36,011 bases of DNA, from positions 1 through 36,011 of the forward strand of contig SCSG01000006.1 of NCBI GenBank assembly GCA_004322135.1, written 5' to 3'. Shown in pieces: positions 7,454 to 15,623 of the stretch; the first letter of the stretch is position 1; every line of letters starts with the position of its first letter. The stretch comes from Burkholderiaceae bacterium. GTDB lineage: Bacteria; Pseudomonadota; Gammaproteobacteria; Burkholderiales; Burkholderiaceae_B. The notes beneath the pieces are model-generated. The model had not been told where the DNA came from, did no database searches, and saw only the letters and a program-made list of their open reading frames with translations. The position numbers and the translations under genes are program-made.

Positions 7454-8776
7454 TCAGGTTGTCGCAGAGGTTGGATTGATCTGGAAGCCGAGCGCGGAGG
7501 CGCGACGCTTGAGGGCGGCGATTGAACGCTGGCGCTGCTGTTCTTCGTAGCGTTGCTGCCCCTGATCGACGAAGTCCTCGCCGCGGGTCAGCATGAAATA
7601 CACCATGCGCGCGAGCTTATGCGCCGTGGCCGTATTGGCCCGAGGCTTGTCCATGCGAGCGCACATCCGCCGATAGAACGCCCCCAACGCAGAGTCGCTG
7701 TGCGACAGGCTCATCGCGGCCATTTTCAGGACTTGGCGCACCCGGTTGACGGATCGCTTGGTTTTGGCCGACAACACCTTGCCCCCGCTGATCTTGGTGC
7801 CCGGGCACAGGCCCAGCCAAGAGCAGAAATGCTTGACATTGGCAAAGCGGCCCAAGTCCGGGCCAATTTCCGAAAGAATCTTCATCACCGCCGTCAAGCC
7901 CAATCCGTCAATGCGCGTGAGGTCTACCCCCGCCCAGTTGGCCATGGTCTGGCGGGCATCGAACGCCTCGCGCAGCTTGCTGCCCGCGCGTGGCGCTCGG
8001 CCCAGATCAATCGTGCGCTGGCCCAACCCGACGAGCAACGACTCCAGCTTCAGATTGCACTGGGCCAAGTGGCGTGCAATGTCGTCGTGCATCGCCAAGG
8101 CCTGGGCCAGCACGAACAGATGCTCTTCACGCCAGTTGCCGGTCAACGCCCGAACGATGTCCTCAGCGCTGGCCTTGACCCGGCTGTGGCGGTGCCGCGC
8201 CAGCACCTTGGGGTCGCGCTCGCCAGCCACGATGTCGCGAATAATGGCCTGACCGGTCAAGCCCATGACATCGGTGAGCACTTCGGTGAGCTGAAGATTC
8301 ATCTGCACGAGCGCCTTCTGCATACGCTGCACCCAACGGGCCTGCTCGGTGAGCAGCACCTCGCGCTGGCGAGCCACCGCGCGCACCACGCACACCTCGG
8401 CGTCGGGGCGAAAGGCCGCGCGCAAAAAACCCAGGCACATCAGCTTTTGCAACCACTGGCAGTCCTGCACATCGCTCTTGCGCCCGGGCACATACTTCAT
8501 CTGCCGGGCATCCATCAGCCAGACCTTCAGCCCCCGCTGCTCGAGCATCTCGTACACGGGGATCCAGTACACGCCGGTGGATTCCAGCGCCACCGTGTCC
8601 ACGCCGCACGCGAGCAGCCAGTCGGCCAGCGCACTCAAATCGTCGGTCATCGCGCCGAACTCGCGCACCGACTCCTCGGTCCGATGCGCCGGCACCGCCA
8701 CCCAGTGGCTCGACGCGCCCACATCAATCCCGGCGGCATTGGGAAATACCTCATCTTCTCGCTTGCGAATGGTCAT
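7454..8776 (-). CDS. IS110-family transposase (DEDD recombinase)
   Basis: A 440-residue transposase. The N-terminal DEDD RuvC-like domain starts with AAGIDVGASSHWVAV, where the first catalytic Asp lies, followed by VALESTGVYWIPVYE and DARQMKYVPGRKSDVQDCQWL. The C-terminal Transposase_20 domain has LTRIDGLGLTAVMKILSEIG and FCSWLGLCPGTKISGGKVLSAKTKR, and the conserved Ser of this family is expected there. The start at 8776 has a GGAG ribosome binding site; the frame is open further upstream (to 8995) but that part does not resemble the family. The gene is complete, so the element may be active. Long plus-strand frames over this region are shadows. Confidence 0.95.
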   Translation of the reverse strand: MTIRKREDEVFPNAAGIDVGASSHWVAVPAHRTEESVREFGAMTDDLSALADWLLACGVDTVALESTGVYWIPVYEMLEQRGLKVWLMDARQMKYVPGRKSDVQDCQWLQKLMCLGFLRAAFRPDAEVCVVRAVARQREVLLTEQARWVQRMQKALVQMNLQLTEVLTDVMGLTGQAIIRDIVAGERDPKVLARHRHSRVKASAEDIVRALTGNWREEHLFVLAQALAMHDDIARHLAQCNLKLESLLVGLGQRTIDLGRAPRAGSKLREAFDARQTMANWAGVDLTRIDGLGLTAVMKILSEIGPDLGRFANVKHFCSWLGLCPGTKISGGKVLSAKTKRSVNRVRQVLKMAAMSLSHSDSALGAFYRRMCARMDKPRANTATAHKLARMVYFMLTRGEDFVDQGQQRYEEQQRQRSIAALKRRASALGFQINPTSATT

Positions 8777-8996
8777 GGTTTGCTCCAAAATGGTGGACGA
8801 ATGGCAGCGCCATGGGAAGCGTCGAAATTGACTCGATCTCACAAACGGGATGCGCATCGCTGCGCTCACCAATGTCGCCGACGACCCCCGGACCATGCTT
8901 AATGACGGGCTCGCTCCACGGCGTCGACAAACGCCGCGCGCTCGCACCAATGACGTGTCGGTCATCGCGGCGCTGCTGTTCTCCTTGTAGCGCACA
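8777..8996 (-). ncRNA. Candidate bridge RNA region of the IS110 element
   Basis: This non-coding stretch precedes the transposase start, where IS110-group elements such as IS621 encode a bridge RNA whose loops pair with target and donor DNA. Four short perfect hairpins are evenly spread: 8801-8813 (ATGGC/GCCAT), 8852-8865 (GCGCA/TGCGC), 8920-8935 (GGCGT/ACGCC) and 8950-8965 (ATGAC/GTCAT). That is the kind of multi-stem layout expected. The guide loops and exact RNA ends cannot be assigned from one copy. Confidence 0.4.
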
Positions 8997-9127
8997 TTTG
9001 TTTCTTAGGGAACGCCTGCCCCGCGCGCGGGATTGGGAAGCTTAATAGCATTACCCCACCCAAAACGGCTCCAAAAAATAGCGACCGAAACGCGTTCAGT
9101 TCCGTAAACACTTCAACCGAAAATGCC

Positions 9128-10177
9128 CTAACGATGATGCTGATGATGCGCATCGGGAAAATGAGCATGGGTATGCGTCAACGGTTCGTGGCGATGCTGG
9201 TGCCGATGTTTGGTTCCCGATGCAACAGGAATATCGTGCGGATGCTGGTGGTGCGCATCGTGCGTATGCTCATGCTCGTGCTCCAGCACCTCATGCGCAT
9301 GTGCGTGCATGTGTTGCTCGCTAAGATGCAGCCAGATACCGACAGCCATTAATGCGGCGGCGATCAAGAGCGGCAGCGTTATCGGCTCGCCCAACGCAAT
9401 GGCCAGTAAGGCACCAAAGAAGGGGGCGATCGAAAAATAGGCGCCGGTGCGAGCCGCGCCCAAATGGCGCAGGCTAACGACAAATAGCGCCAGACTCACG
9501 CCATAAGCCAGAAATCCCACCAGCATGGCGGCCGCCACGCTGGGCCACGGCGGCAACTGCGCATGAAGCACTAGAGCCAGCACAAGGTTCACGCAGCCTG
9601 CCGCCAAGCCTTTTACCGAGGCGATCCAGTTGGCGTCCGAAAGCGACACCTTGCGTGTCAGATTGTTGTCGATGCCCCAGGCAAGGCAAGCGCCCAGTAT
9701 GGCCAGGGCCGGCCATATTCCGGCAAATTTGGCTTGGCCGGGCCAGCTCAACACAACTGCGCCGGCAACAATGGCAGCCATACCCAGCGCGATCCGGCGG
9801 TCAAAATTTTCTTTAAAGACAAACCACGCTAGAAGCGCCGTAAATACGCCTTCGGCATTAAGCAGCAGTGAGGCGCCCGACGCAGGCATGCCGGTAAGCC
9901 CGAACATTAGCAAAACAGGTCCCGCCACGCCGCCCGCCGCAATGGCGCCTATCAACCACGGGGTTTCTCCGCGAGGCAAATTAACGGCCGGGGCGCGCGT
10001 CAGGCGTCGATAAAGAGTAAGGCCGAGCCCGGAACCCAGATATAGCAAGCTGGCCAGCAACCACGGGCTGACACTACCCAGCAGCAGCTTTGCCAATGGC
10101 GTTCCGGCGCCAAACAACAGCGCTGCCAATAAAGCGGGCAGCACGCCGGGTTGTTTGAAGCTCTGTTTCCAGTTCAT
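9128..10177 (-). CDS. EamA/DMT-family transporter with His-rich C-terminal tail
   Basis: A 349-residue membrane protein with about ten hydrophobic helices in two EamA repeats (residues about 10-280), the drug/metabolite transporter fold. The last 66 residues (284-349) are a hydrophilic tail with 24 His, arranged as HxH runs (HMHAHAH, EHEHEHTH, HRHQHRHEPLTHTHAH). This resembles the His-rich loops of Zn, Ni and Co transporters and is not typical of EamA proteins. The start ATG at 10177 gives a normal N-terminus; its ribosome binding site is weak. It lies 40 bases beyond the end of the two-component system transcribed in the same direction, so it may be a target of, or co-transcribed with, that system. 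Metal export is inferred; ordinary amino-acid or drug export is the alternative. Confidence 0.88.
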   Translation of the reverse strand: MNWKQSFKQPGVLPALLAALLFGAGTPLAKLLLGSVSPWLLASLLYLGSGLGLTLYRRLTRAPAVNLPRGETPWLIGAIAAGGVAGPVLLMFGLTGMPASGASLLLNAEGVFTALLAWFVFKENFDRRIALGMAAIVAGAVVLSWPGQAKFAGIWPALAILGACLAWGIDNNLTRKVSLSDANWIASVKGLAAGCVNLVLALVLHAQLPPWPSVAAAMLVGFLAYGVSLALFVVSLRHLGAARTGAYFSIAPFFGALLAIALGEPITLPLLIAAALMAVGIWLHLSEQHMHAHAHEVLEHEHEHTHDAHHQHPHDIPVASGTKHRHQHRHEPLTHTHAHFPDAHHQHHR

Positions 10178-10217
10178 GGATACTCAGGAAAAAATAGTCA
10201 TATTATGAATCTTTCGA

Positions 10218-11573
10218 CTAGCCGCCCTGAAATTCAAGCTTAGCGCTTAAACCTTTTCCATGTATGCCTACATCGAAGCTCAGGCTGGCATCGAACAGGG
10301 TTGCGATACGTTCGGCAATCGATAAACCCAGGCCGCTGCCGTATTCCTCGTTGCCCATGGCACGGTAAAAGCGATCCGTCAGACGTTGACGGTCTTGGGT
10401 TTGTACACCAGGCCCGTCGTCTCGCACAATGACGGCGGGCTTGCCTGCCGCCCTGGTCAACACGATCTCGACGTGACCGCCTTGCACCCCGTATTTGACG
10501 GCATTGCCGATTAAATTGTCCAGTAAGATGCCCATAAATTCAGCATGACCGTTTACCATTAAAGGCATGCTTTCAATTATGGCAAGAGTGATACCTTTGC
10601 GATGCCTATCTGTCTCGTGGGCGGCAGCACTGGCTCTCACGCCGTCATTGAGGCTTATAAGAGATATTGAAAGAGTCTGAGCCTCATCCAGCCTGGCAAG
10701 CAGCAATAGTTGATCGACCAGACGCGCCGCGCGATCAACGCCCTGCGTCACTTTCTGCATAGCGAGGCGTCGCTCGGTCGCCGCTGTTGCGCCAAGCGCC
10801 ACCTGCGCTTGCACTTTAATCGCGGCCAACGGCGTCTTCAGCTCGTGAGCTGCATCGGCCGTGAACGCACGCTCATGTTCAATGGATTTGGAAAGTCTCA
10901 AAAGCAGGCTGTTTAGCGCATCGCCAAGCGGGCGGATTTCGTCGGGCGCGCGGCTCATATCAATAGGGGCCAGATTGTCCGCATTGCGAGCCTTGATGTG
11001 CATGGAGGTTGTTTTCAACGGCGCCAGACTGCGGCCAATGCTTATCCATACCAATAGGGCAAGTAGCGGCAACGCAATGGCCAGAGGCTGCGCGATCCGC
11101 TTTGCAACGCCAACGGCCAGATCGCCTCGCTTGTCGCTACGCTGAAACACCTGCACCGTACGGCCGGTCTTGGCATCATGCAGGCTGTACACATACCAGG
11201 GATAGCCATTCACTGTCAGCTTCTGAACAGTATTGTCGGGCTGCGGTGCCGCACCTTGCGCTAACTCAACGCTGGGCAGGCCACTGGTGCCCGCCAGCAC
11301 GTCCCCTTTTCCATCGCGAACCAGAAAACGAAGAAGATGCGCCGACTCGGGGTCGCCATCGTCGTCTTCATCGCCCCATTTTTCCTGAGCAAGCCGCTTG
11401 AGGCCATCCACGTCTGCGAACATCAGCGTTCTGGCCATTTGCACCAGGCGTGCGTTTTCCCATTCATTGACTTCGTGGGTAGCGTTGCGAAAACTATAGG
11501 CCAGCGTCCAGCCCCACACCAGCAACAGGCTGCCCAACAATAGCAAAACCAGTCGTCGTCTGATTGATCGCAT
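10218..11573 (-). CDS. Sensor histidine kinase (QseC/PmrB-like)
   Basis: A 451-residue inner-membrane kinase. There are two membrane helices (about 6-26 and 160-180) flanking a periplasmic domain that contains an acidic run DEDDDGD (68-74), a possible cation-binding patch. A HAMP-like linker follows, then the phospho-acceptor His243 in HELKTP, the N-box NLIGNAVKYG, the G1 box RDDGPGV and the G2 box GSGLGLSIAERI. Its ATG overlaps the stop of the response regulator by one base (TGATG), so translation is coupled. The two form a QseBC/PmrAB-type pair. The ligand is unknown; the neighbours (His-tailed transporter, PepSY and cytochrome b561 genes) suggest a metal or redox signal. Confidence 0.9.
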   Translation of the reverse strand: MRSIRRRLVLLLLGSLLLVWGWTLAYSFRNATHEVNEWENARLVQMARTLMFADVDGLKRLAQEKWGDEDDDGDPESAHLLRFLVRDGKGDVLAGTSGLPSVELAQGAAPQPDNTVQKLTVNGYPWYVYSLHDAKTGRTVQVFQRSDKRGDLAVGVAKRIAQPLAIALPLLALLVWISIGRSLAPLKTTSMHIKARNADNLAPIDMSRAPDEIRPLGDALNSLLLRLSKSIEHERAFTADAAHELKTPLAAIKVQAQVALGATAATERRLAMQKVTQGVDRAARLVDQLLLLARLDEAQTLSISLISLNDGVRASAAAHETDRHRKGITLAIIESMPLMVNGHAEFMGILLDNLIGNAVKYGVQGGHVEIVLTRAAGKPAVIVRDDGPGVQTQDRQRLTDRFYRAMGNEEYGSGLGLSIAERIATLFDASLSFDVGIHGKGLSAKLEFQGG

Positions 11574-12235
11574 CAGGAAGCCCTGGCAATAAGATAGCCA
11601 GCCCCTCGAACCGTTTTTATAAAATCTGCCCCAAGTTTTTTTCGCAAATTGGAAATATGCACCTCGATGGCGTTGCTTTCAATCTCTTCATTCCAACCGT
11701 AAAGGCTCTCTTCCAGGCGCGCGCGGGAAAGCGCCATTCCCTGATGGGCAAGCAGCTCAATCAGAATAGTGCACTCGCGCACTGTCAGGGCTATCCGTCG
11801 GCCGTCGCGCAGTACCGAAAACGTGGTCGGGTCTATCGTCAAATCATGGTAATAAATCAGGTCGACACTACGCCCATGCGCCCGACGCAGTAGCGCACGG
11901 CACCGCGCAATCAGTTCGCCAAGATCGAACGGCTTTCCCATGTAATCGTCCGCCCCGATTTCGAGACCGGCGATCCGGTCGGCGGTCATATCGCGTGCAG
12001 TCAGTATCAATACCGGCATGTCATTGCGACGATTGCGCAACCACTTCAGCAATTCCGTGCCGCTCATCTTGGGCAGGCCCAAGTCCAGCACAAGCAGCGA
12101 GTATTCAGTTGTAATTAAGGCTAAACGCGCCGCATCACCGTCCTGCGCCCAATCGAGCGCAAAGCCTGCCTGTCGCAATCCGGCTTCAATGCCGTTTCCC
12201 AGCAGCTTGTCGTCTTCGGCCAAAAGTACGCGCAT
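11573..12235 (-). CDS. Response regulator, OmpR family (QseB/PmrA-like)
   Basis: A 220-residue regulator. The receiver domain starts MRVLLAEDDKLLGNGIEAGL, with phospho-acceptor Asp51 in LLVLDLGLPKMSG and Lys in YMGKPF. The C-terminal winged helix has NAIEVHISNLRKKLGADFIKTVRGAGYLI, the QseB/PmrA/TctD signature. It begins 149 bases from a divergently transcribed PepSY gene and is followed, overlapping by one base, by its kinase. QseB/PmrA-type regulators usually activate both themselves and divergent or nearby genes, so the PepSY-cytochrome b561 pair is a likely target. Confidence 0.93.
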   Translation of the reverse strand: MRVLLAEDDKLLGNGIEAGLRQAGFALDWAQDGDAARLALITTEYSLLVLDLGLPKMSGTELLKWLRNRRNDMPVLILTARDMTADRIAGLEIGADDYMGKPFDLGELIARCRALLRRAHGRSVDLIYYHDLTIDPTTFSVLRDGRRIALTVRECTILIELLAHQGMALSRARLEESLYGWNEEIESNAIEVHISNLRKKLGADFIKTVRGAGYLIARAS

Positions 12236-12328
12236 GGATGGTATTCCGATTAAACGTCATGTGCAGTGCAGCGGGCTCGCGTTTAAATATTCTTTGCGAA
12301 ACGGCTGCTTAAGATTCGCTTCAGGTTT

Positions 12329-12346
12329 GCCACGCAATATCGTGGC
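12329..12346 (+). promoter_or_regulatory. Inverted repeat in the divergent promoter region
   Basis: GCCACG CAATAT CGTGGC is a perfect 6-bp inverted repeat about 40 bases before the PepSY start, between two divergent transcription units. It could be an operator or an RNA hairpin in the leader. It does not match the direct-repeat CTTAA boxes of PmrA. Confidence 0.35.
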
Positions 12347-12384
12347 GTGCAACAAGCACGCTGACTCAATAAAGGATATTTTCA

Positions 12385-12672
12385 ATGAAGCTTATCACGA
12401 AGTCACTCACTATTCACTGCGTTGCCGCGCTGATTCTCATCACACCTTTTGTGGCCAGCGCCAACGACACCTGCACACACGAAGCCAAGAGCAAGTGGAT
12501 GCAAAAAAAGGACATTTCCGCACAACTTCAGAAAGACGGCTACCGGGTCAAACACGTCAAGATCGAAGGCTCCTGCTACGAAGCTTTTGCTCTGGACAAA
12601 GCAGGAAAGCGACACGAACTGGTTATTAACCCCATGACGGGCAAGTCCGTAAGACAAGAGGCGGGTGAATGA
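12385..12672 (+). CDS. Exported PepSY-domain protein
   Basis: A 95-residue protein with a signal peptide (MKLITKSLTIHCVAALILITPFVASA) and a single PepSY-like domain (about 35-88, with ISAQLQKDGYRVKHVKIEGSCYE and the closing VINPMTGKSV). Two Cys residues (TCTH and SCYE) are present in the mature part. An AAAGGA ribosome binding site precedes the start. Small PepSY proteins of this type accompany QseBC/PmrAB-like systems and cytochrome b561 genes in many proteobacteria and are thought to act in the periplasm, by inhibiting or sensing; the precise role is not known. Its end overlaps the cytochrome b561 gene by four bases. Confidence 0.87.
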   Translation: MKLITKSLTIHCVAALILITPFVASANDTCTHEAKSKWMQKKDISAQLQKDGYRVKHVKIEGSCYEAFALDKAGKRHELVINPMTGKSVRQEAGE

Positions 12673-13217
12673 AACGCGCCGATTCCGCCGAAGATCTTGT
12701 ATCGAGCGTAGTGGTTTGGGATATTTTTATCAGAATCTTCCACTGGAGTCTGGTGGTGGCGTTTGCCAGCGCCTATCTGAGCAGTGACGCGGGCGCTATC
12801 CACCACTGGTTCGGATACGTGGTAATCGGGCTGATTTCGGCACGATTGATCTGGGGGGTGGTGGGGACTAAATATGCTCGATTTGTTAACTTCGTACCCT
12901 CCCCCGCACGGTTTTCCGCCTATATGAAAGACCTCCAGGCCAGCCGCGAACCTCGGTATCTGGGGCACAACCCGGCGGGTGGCGCGATGATCGTTATGCT
13001 GCTGTTCATGCTTGGCGCGACCGGCGGCACGGGCTGGCTGCTTACGACCGATATGTTCTGGGGCTCCGATATCATTGAAGGCTTGCATGCCGTATGTGCA
13101 AATACTGTACTCGCATTGATAGGCGTGCATTTGGCCGGAGTGGCGCTAGCAAGTTGGCGGCATCGGGAAAATCTGGTGAAGGCCATGTTTACCGGCCGCA
13201 AGCGCATGGACGAATAG
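12669..13217 (+). CDS. Cytochrome b561-family membrane protein
   Basis: A 182-residue integral membrane protein with four hydrophobic helices (about 22-40, 48-65, 98-118 and 137-155). Haem-ligand His residues sit in the usual places: RIFHWSLV, HHWFGYVVIG, GLHAVCANTVLALIGVHLAG. The opening VWDIFIRIFHW is the standard start of the bacterial cytochrome b561/Ni-hydrogenase b-subunit family. It is coupled to the PepSY gene by an ATGA overlap. It may pass electrons across the membrane to a periplasmic acceptor; the partner is unknown. Confidence 0.9.
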   Translation: MKRADSAEDLVSSVVVWDIFIRIFHWSLVVAFASAYLSSDAGAIHHWFGYVVIGLISARLIWGVVGTKYARFVNFVPSPARFSAYMKDLQASREPRYLGHNPAGGAMIVMLLFMLGATGGTGWLLTTDMFWGSDIIEGLHAVCANTVLALIGVHLAGVALASWRHRENLVKAMFTGRKRMDE

Positions 13218-13357
13218 AGTCGCCCTGTTGCTGCGCAGTCGTGACGGACAGCTACAAACATGGTTCGCTCCTGAACCTCGTTTTTCGTCGTATTATTAGC
13301 AAAATGTGACCCCATGAGTTATCGCTAACGAATCAGCGGCGACGGGCTCAACACCGC

Positions 13358-13363
13358 TATACT
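13358..13363 (+). promoter_or_regulatory. Possible -10 element upstream of the second two-component system
   Basis: TATACT stands about 100 bases before the regulator start in the 243-base gap after the cytochrome b561 gene. No good -35 is seen at the right distance, so this is weak. Confidence 0.25.
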
Positions 13364-13459
13364 GCAAGCGATGGCCTCGCAGTTTCCCCATAATTCACTA
13401 CCTTGCCTGTTAGCATGCCCGCTGCGTCACCTACACCCATCCAGTTCGAGAACTCTTTA

Positions 13460-14149
13460 ATGAAGATACTGATTATCGAGGACGACTCGGACATCGCAAC
13501 CAACCTCTACGACTATCTGGAAAGTGCAGGCTATGAGGTCGACACGGCGTCCAACGGCGTGATGGGCCTACACCTTGCCACTACCCAGCACTGGGACGTG
13601 ATTCTACTGGATCTGTCGTTGCCAGGCATGGACGGTTTGACAATTTGCGGCAAGCTACGAAAGGAGGCGCATCAAGATACGCCCATCCTGATGCTGACCG
13701 CGAAAGACACTTTAGACGACAAGCTTGAAGGCTTTCTGCAAGGAGCCGACGATTATCTGGTCAAACCGTTTTCACTTAAGGAGGTGGGAGCACGGCTTGG
13801 CGCACTCATCAAACGCTATAAAGGCAAGGTAGCACAAGCCGCCCTGTGTTGCGCCGATGTGCGCTTTGATCTGACCGCACTAAGTGTTGAGCGAGCCGGC
13901 CGCCCCATCAAGCTGCCGCCGAAATGCTTGCACCTTCTACGCGTTTTGATGCAATCGCCCAATCGGGTGTTTGGCCGAGCGGAGCTTGAAACCGAGATAT
14001 GGGGCGAGCACCTGCGGGAAAGTGACACCCTGCGCTCGCATATTTATACCTTGCGCCACGCCCTGACCATCGACGGTGAAGATAATCTTATCGAAACCGT
14101 ACACGGCCTGGGCTACCGATTTGCGATGAACAGTGCGTCCCACCCGTAG
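13460..14149 (+). CDS. Response regulator, OmpR family
   Basis: A 229-residue regulator. It starts MKILIIEDDSDIATNLYDYL, with the phospho-acceptor in VILLDLSLPGMDG (about residue 51) and the conserved Lys in YLVKPF. The C-terminal winged helix includes VFGRAELETEIWGEHLRESDTLRSHIYTLR and TVHGLGYRFA. An upstream in-frame start (13403) would add 19 residues that do not fit the receiver fold, so ATG 13460 was chosen although its ribosome binding site is poor. The kinase gene begins inside its last codons (17-base overlap). The target is unknown. Candidates are the lipoprotein and Gly-rich genes just downstream, or the RND efflux operon at 16294. Confidence 0.9.
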   Translation: MKILIIEDDSDIATNLYDYLESAGYEVDTASNGVMGLHLATTQHWDVILLDLSLPGMDGLTICGKLRKEAHQDTPILMLTAKDTLDDKLEGFLQGADDYLVKPFSLKEVGARLGALIKRYKGKVAQAALCCADVRFDLTALSVERAGRPIKLPPKCLHLLRVLMQSPNRVFGRAELETEIWGEHLRESDTLRSHIYTLRHALTIDGEDNLIETVHGLGYRFAMNSASHP

Positions 14150-15416
14150 CCTGCGCTTCAAGGTAGCGCTCGTCTTTTCCGCACTGACGATTCTATTACT
14201 TGTGTCTCAGGCATTAGGTGTGAAGACGCTCGCCGAAGTGCAGGAAGAGAAGTTCATCACCGCGTTGATTTCCGATGATATGGCAAGCCTGATCCAAAGC
14301 TACCGCATGGATCCGACGCTCATACCTCCGCTTGATCAGCGGCTCGACGGGCACGTATCACAAGAAGGCCGAATGCACATTACTCTGCCTTCGTCAGTTA
14401 AAAATCTGCAAAATGGGATACACGAAATAAGGATGGGTGGCCAGGAAATTCATGTGGCCATCGCCTCTTTCGACCAGGCGCGAGTGTATCGGATCTACGA
14501 CTTCAGCGCTTACGAGAAGCATTTCAAAAAAACGATCAATGCGCTAATGGCCGGAACAGGCTTATTCGCACTGTTGACGATCTGGCTGGCGTTTGGATTG
14601 TCGGGCATCTTGGTGCGCCAAGTCGCCCGACTTGCTCGCCAAGTGAAGGCGGCCAGGCTGGGCGCATCGACCCCACTGAATCCTGGAAAATACGATGAAG
14701 CCGAGGTGGCTGACCTGGTCGAGGCATTCAACGACTATCACCATCGAATGGGCCAAATGATCCAACGAGAGAAGGAATTCACAGGCAACGTCAGCCACGA
14801 ATTTCGCACACCTCTTACCGCGATCAAGACCAGTTGCGAGCTCCTCGCCCAGAATGCGGCCATGGACACAAAGTCTGCGGCGCGTCTGCGGCAGATTGAT
14901 CGCGCGGCCGACCACATGATCGAGCTGATCAATGTCTTACTTTTGCTTGCGCGGGAAGAGTCGTCGACCAATGTCGGACCGATAAGCCTCATTGGCGCAA
15001 TCAAGGACGCGCTAGACCCTTTTGCCGACCGTCTGACTACCAGAGGTATCACGCTCTCAATTGACATCGATAGCGTCCTGCGCGTCGAGGTTAACCGCTC
15101 GGCGCTGGCTATCGTATTGTCCAATCTCATCGACAATGCGGTCAGGCACACCGAGCTCGGCCGCATCAGCTTCAGCTACGTAGATGGCCGGTTGCGCATC
15201 GTAGACACGGGCCGCGGCATACCGCAGCACGACCTGGCGCATGTGTTCGAGCGCTTCTACCAGGCAAGGCCCGCACAGGAAGCCGGCCGTACGTTCGGCA
15301 TCGGCCTGGCGATTGTGAAGAAGATCAGTGACCGCTATCGGTGGTCTATTGAAATCGATAGCGCGCCCGGCAAAGGCACTTGTGTGTCTCTGAGCCTGCC
15401 GCGGGTACCCAATTAA
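14133..15416 (+). CDS. Sensor histidine kinase
   Basis: A 427-residue kinase beginning with GTG inside the end of the response regulator gene. It has a first membrane helix at about 10-28, a periplasmic domain to about residue 130 and a second helix at about 138-158. A HAMP-like region follows, then phospho-acceptor His222 in NVSHEFRTPLTA, the N-box NLIDNAVRHTE, the G1 box DTGRGIP and the G2 box FGIGLAIVKKI. It is full length and all catalytic boxes are present. The signal is unknown. Its stop codon overlaps the stop of a convergent small lipoprotein gene. Confidence 0.9.
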   Translation: MRPTRSLRFKVALVFSALTILLLVSQALGVKTLAEVQEEKFITALISDDMASLIQSYRMDPTLIPPLDQRLDGHVSQEGRMHITLPSSVKNLQNGIHEIRMGGQEIHVAIASFDQARVYRIYDFSAYEKHFKKTINALMAGTGLFALLTIWLAFGLSGILVRQVARLARQVKAARLGASTPLNPGKYDEAEVADLVEAFNDYHHRMGQMIQREKEFTGNVSHEFRTPLTAIKTSCELLAQNAAMDTKSAARLRQIDRAADHMIELINVLLLLAREESSTNVGPISLIGAIKDALDPFADRLTTRGITLSIDIDSVLRVEVNRSALAIVLSNLIDNAVRHTELGRISFSYVDGRLRIVDTGRGIPQHDLAHVFERFYQARPAQEAGRTFGIGLAIVKKISDRYRWSIEIDSAPGKGTCVSLSLPRVPN

Positions 15417-15577
15417 TCATCATCGTCATCCTCCTGCCAATGCCCCTGAGGGGTAACCACAATATAAGGATTGTAGGAATACCCGTCACTGTAACCAGTA
15501 CCGCCATATGGCACAGCGACGCATCCTGAAAGGAGGGCTACAACGGTTACAAGCAATGCGAGGAGCGCTGGTTTCAC
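15413..15577 (-). CDS. Small lipoprotein
   Basis: A predicted lipoprotein of 54 residues from GTG 15577 (VKPALLALLVTVVALLSGC). The LSGC lipobox puts the lipid-modified Cys at about residue 19. The mature part is short, Tyr/Gly-rich (VPYGGTGYSDGYSYNPY) and ends in an acidic tail of five Asp. The ribosome binding site is weak; the frame is open to a TTG at 15640, but that would put 21 polar residues before the signal. The acidic tail could bind cations, which is speculation. It lies 46 bases downstream of the Gly-rich gene on the same strand. Confidence 0.6.
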   Translation of the reverse strand: MKPALLALLVTVVALLSGCVAVPYGGTGYSDGYSYNPYIVVTPQGHWQEDDDDD

Positions 15578-15623
15578 ATTATGTGCTTGGCGGGATGATG
15601 GGCGATAAACCGCCTCCGGCAGG

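Larger units (their letters stand above)
7425..9006 (-). mobile_element. IS110-family insertion sequence
   Basis: The element contains one IS110-type (DEDD) transposase gene on the minus strand and about 220 bases of non-coding DNA upstream of it. The outer limits given here are a guess based on a 10-bp inverted repeat: AAGAAACAAA at 7425-7434 and TTTGTTTCTT at 8997-9006. IS110 elements usually lack true terminal repeats and make no target duplication, so the real ends may differ by some tens of bases. It lies between the cop operon and a DMT transporter gene and does not visibly break a gene. Confidence 0.7.

Noticed and set aside
7553..8902. 449-residue plus-strand open frame
   Set aside because: It lies opposite the IS110 transposase, has a His/Ala/Arg-rich composition typical of antisense GC-rich frames, and resembles no family.
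8777..8995. In-frame N-terminal extension of the IS110 transposase
   Set aside because: The frame is open and even has an AGGAG-like sequence upstream, but the added 73 residues are unlike IS110 transposases and overlap the hairpin-rich region.
9134..9440. Met/Arg- and Cys/Ser-rich plus-strand frames
   Set aside because: These are antisense reads of the His-rich tail of the DMT transporter.
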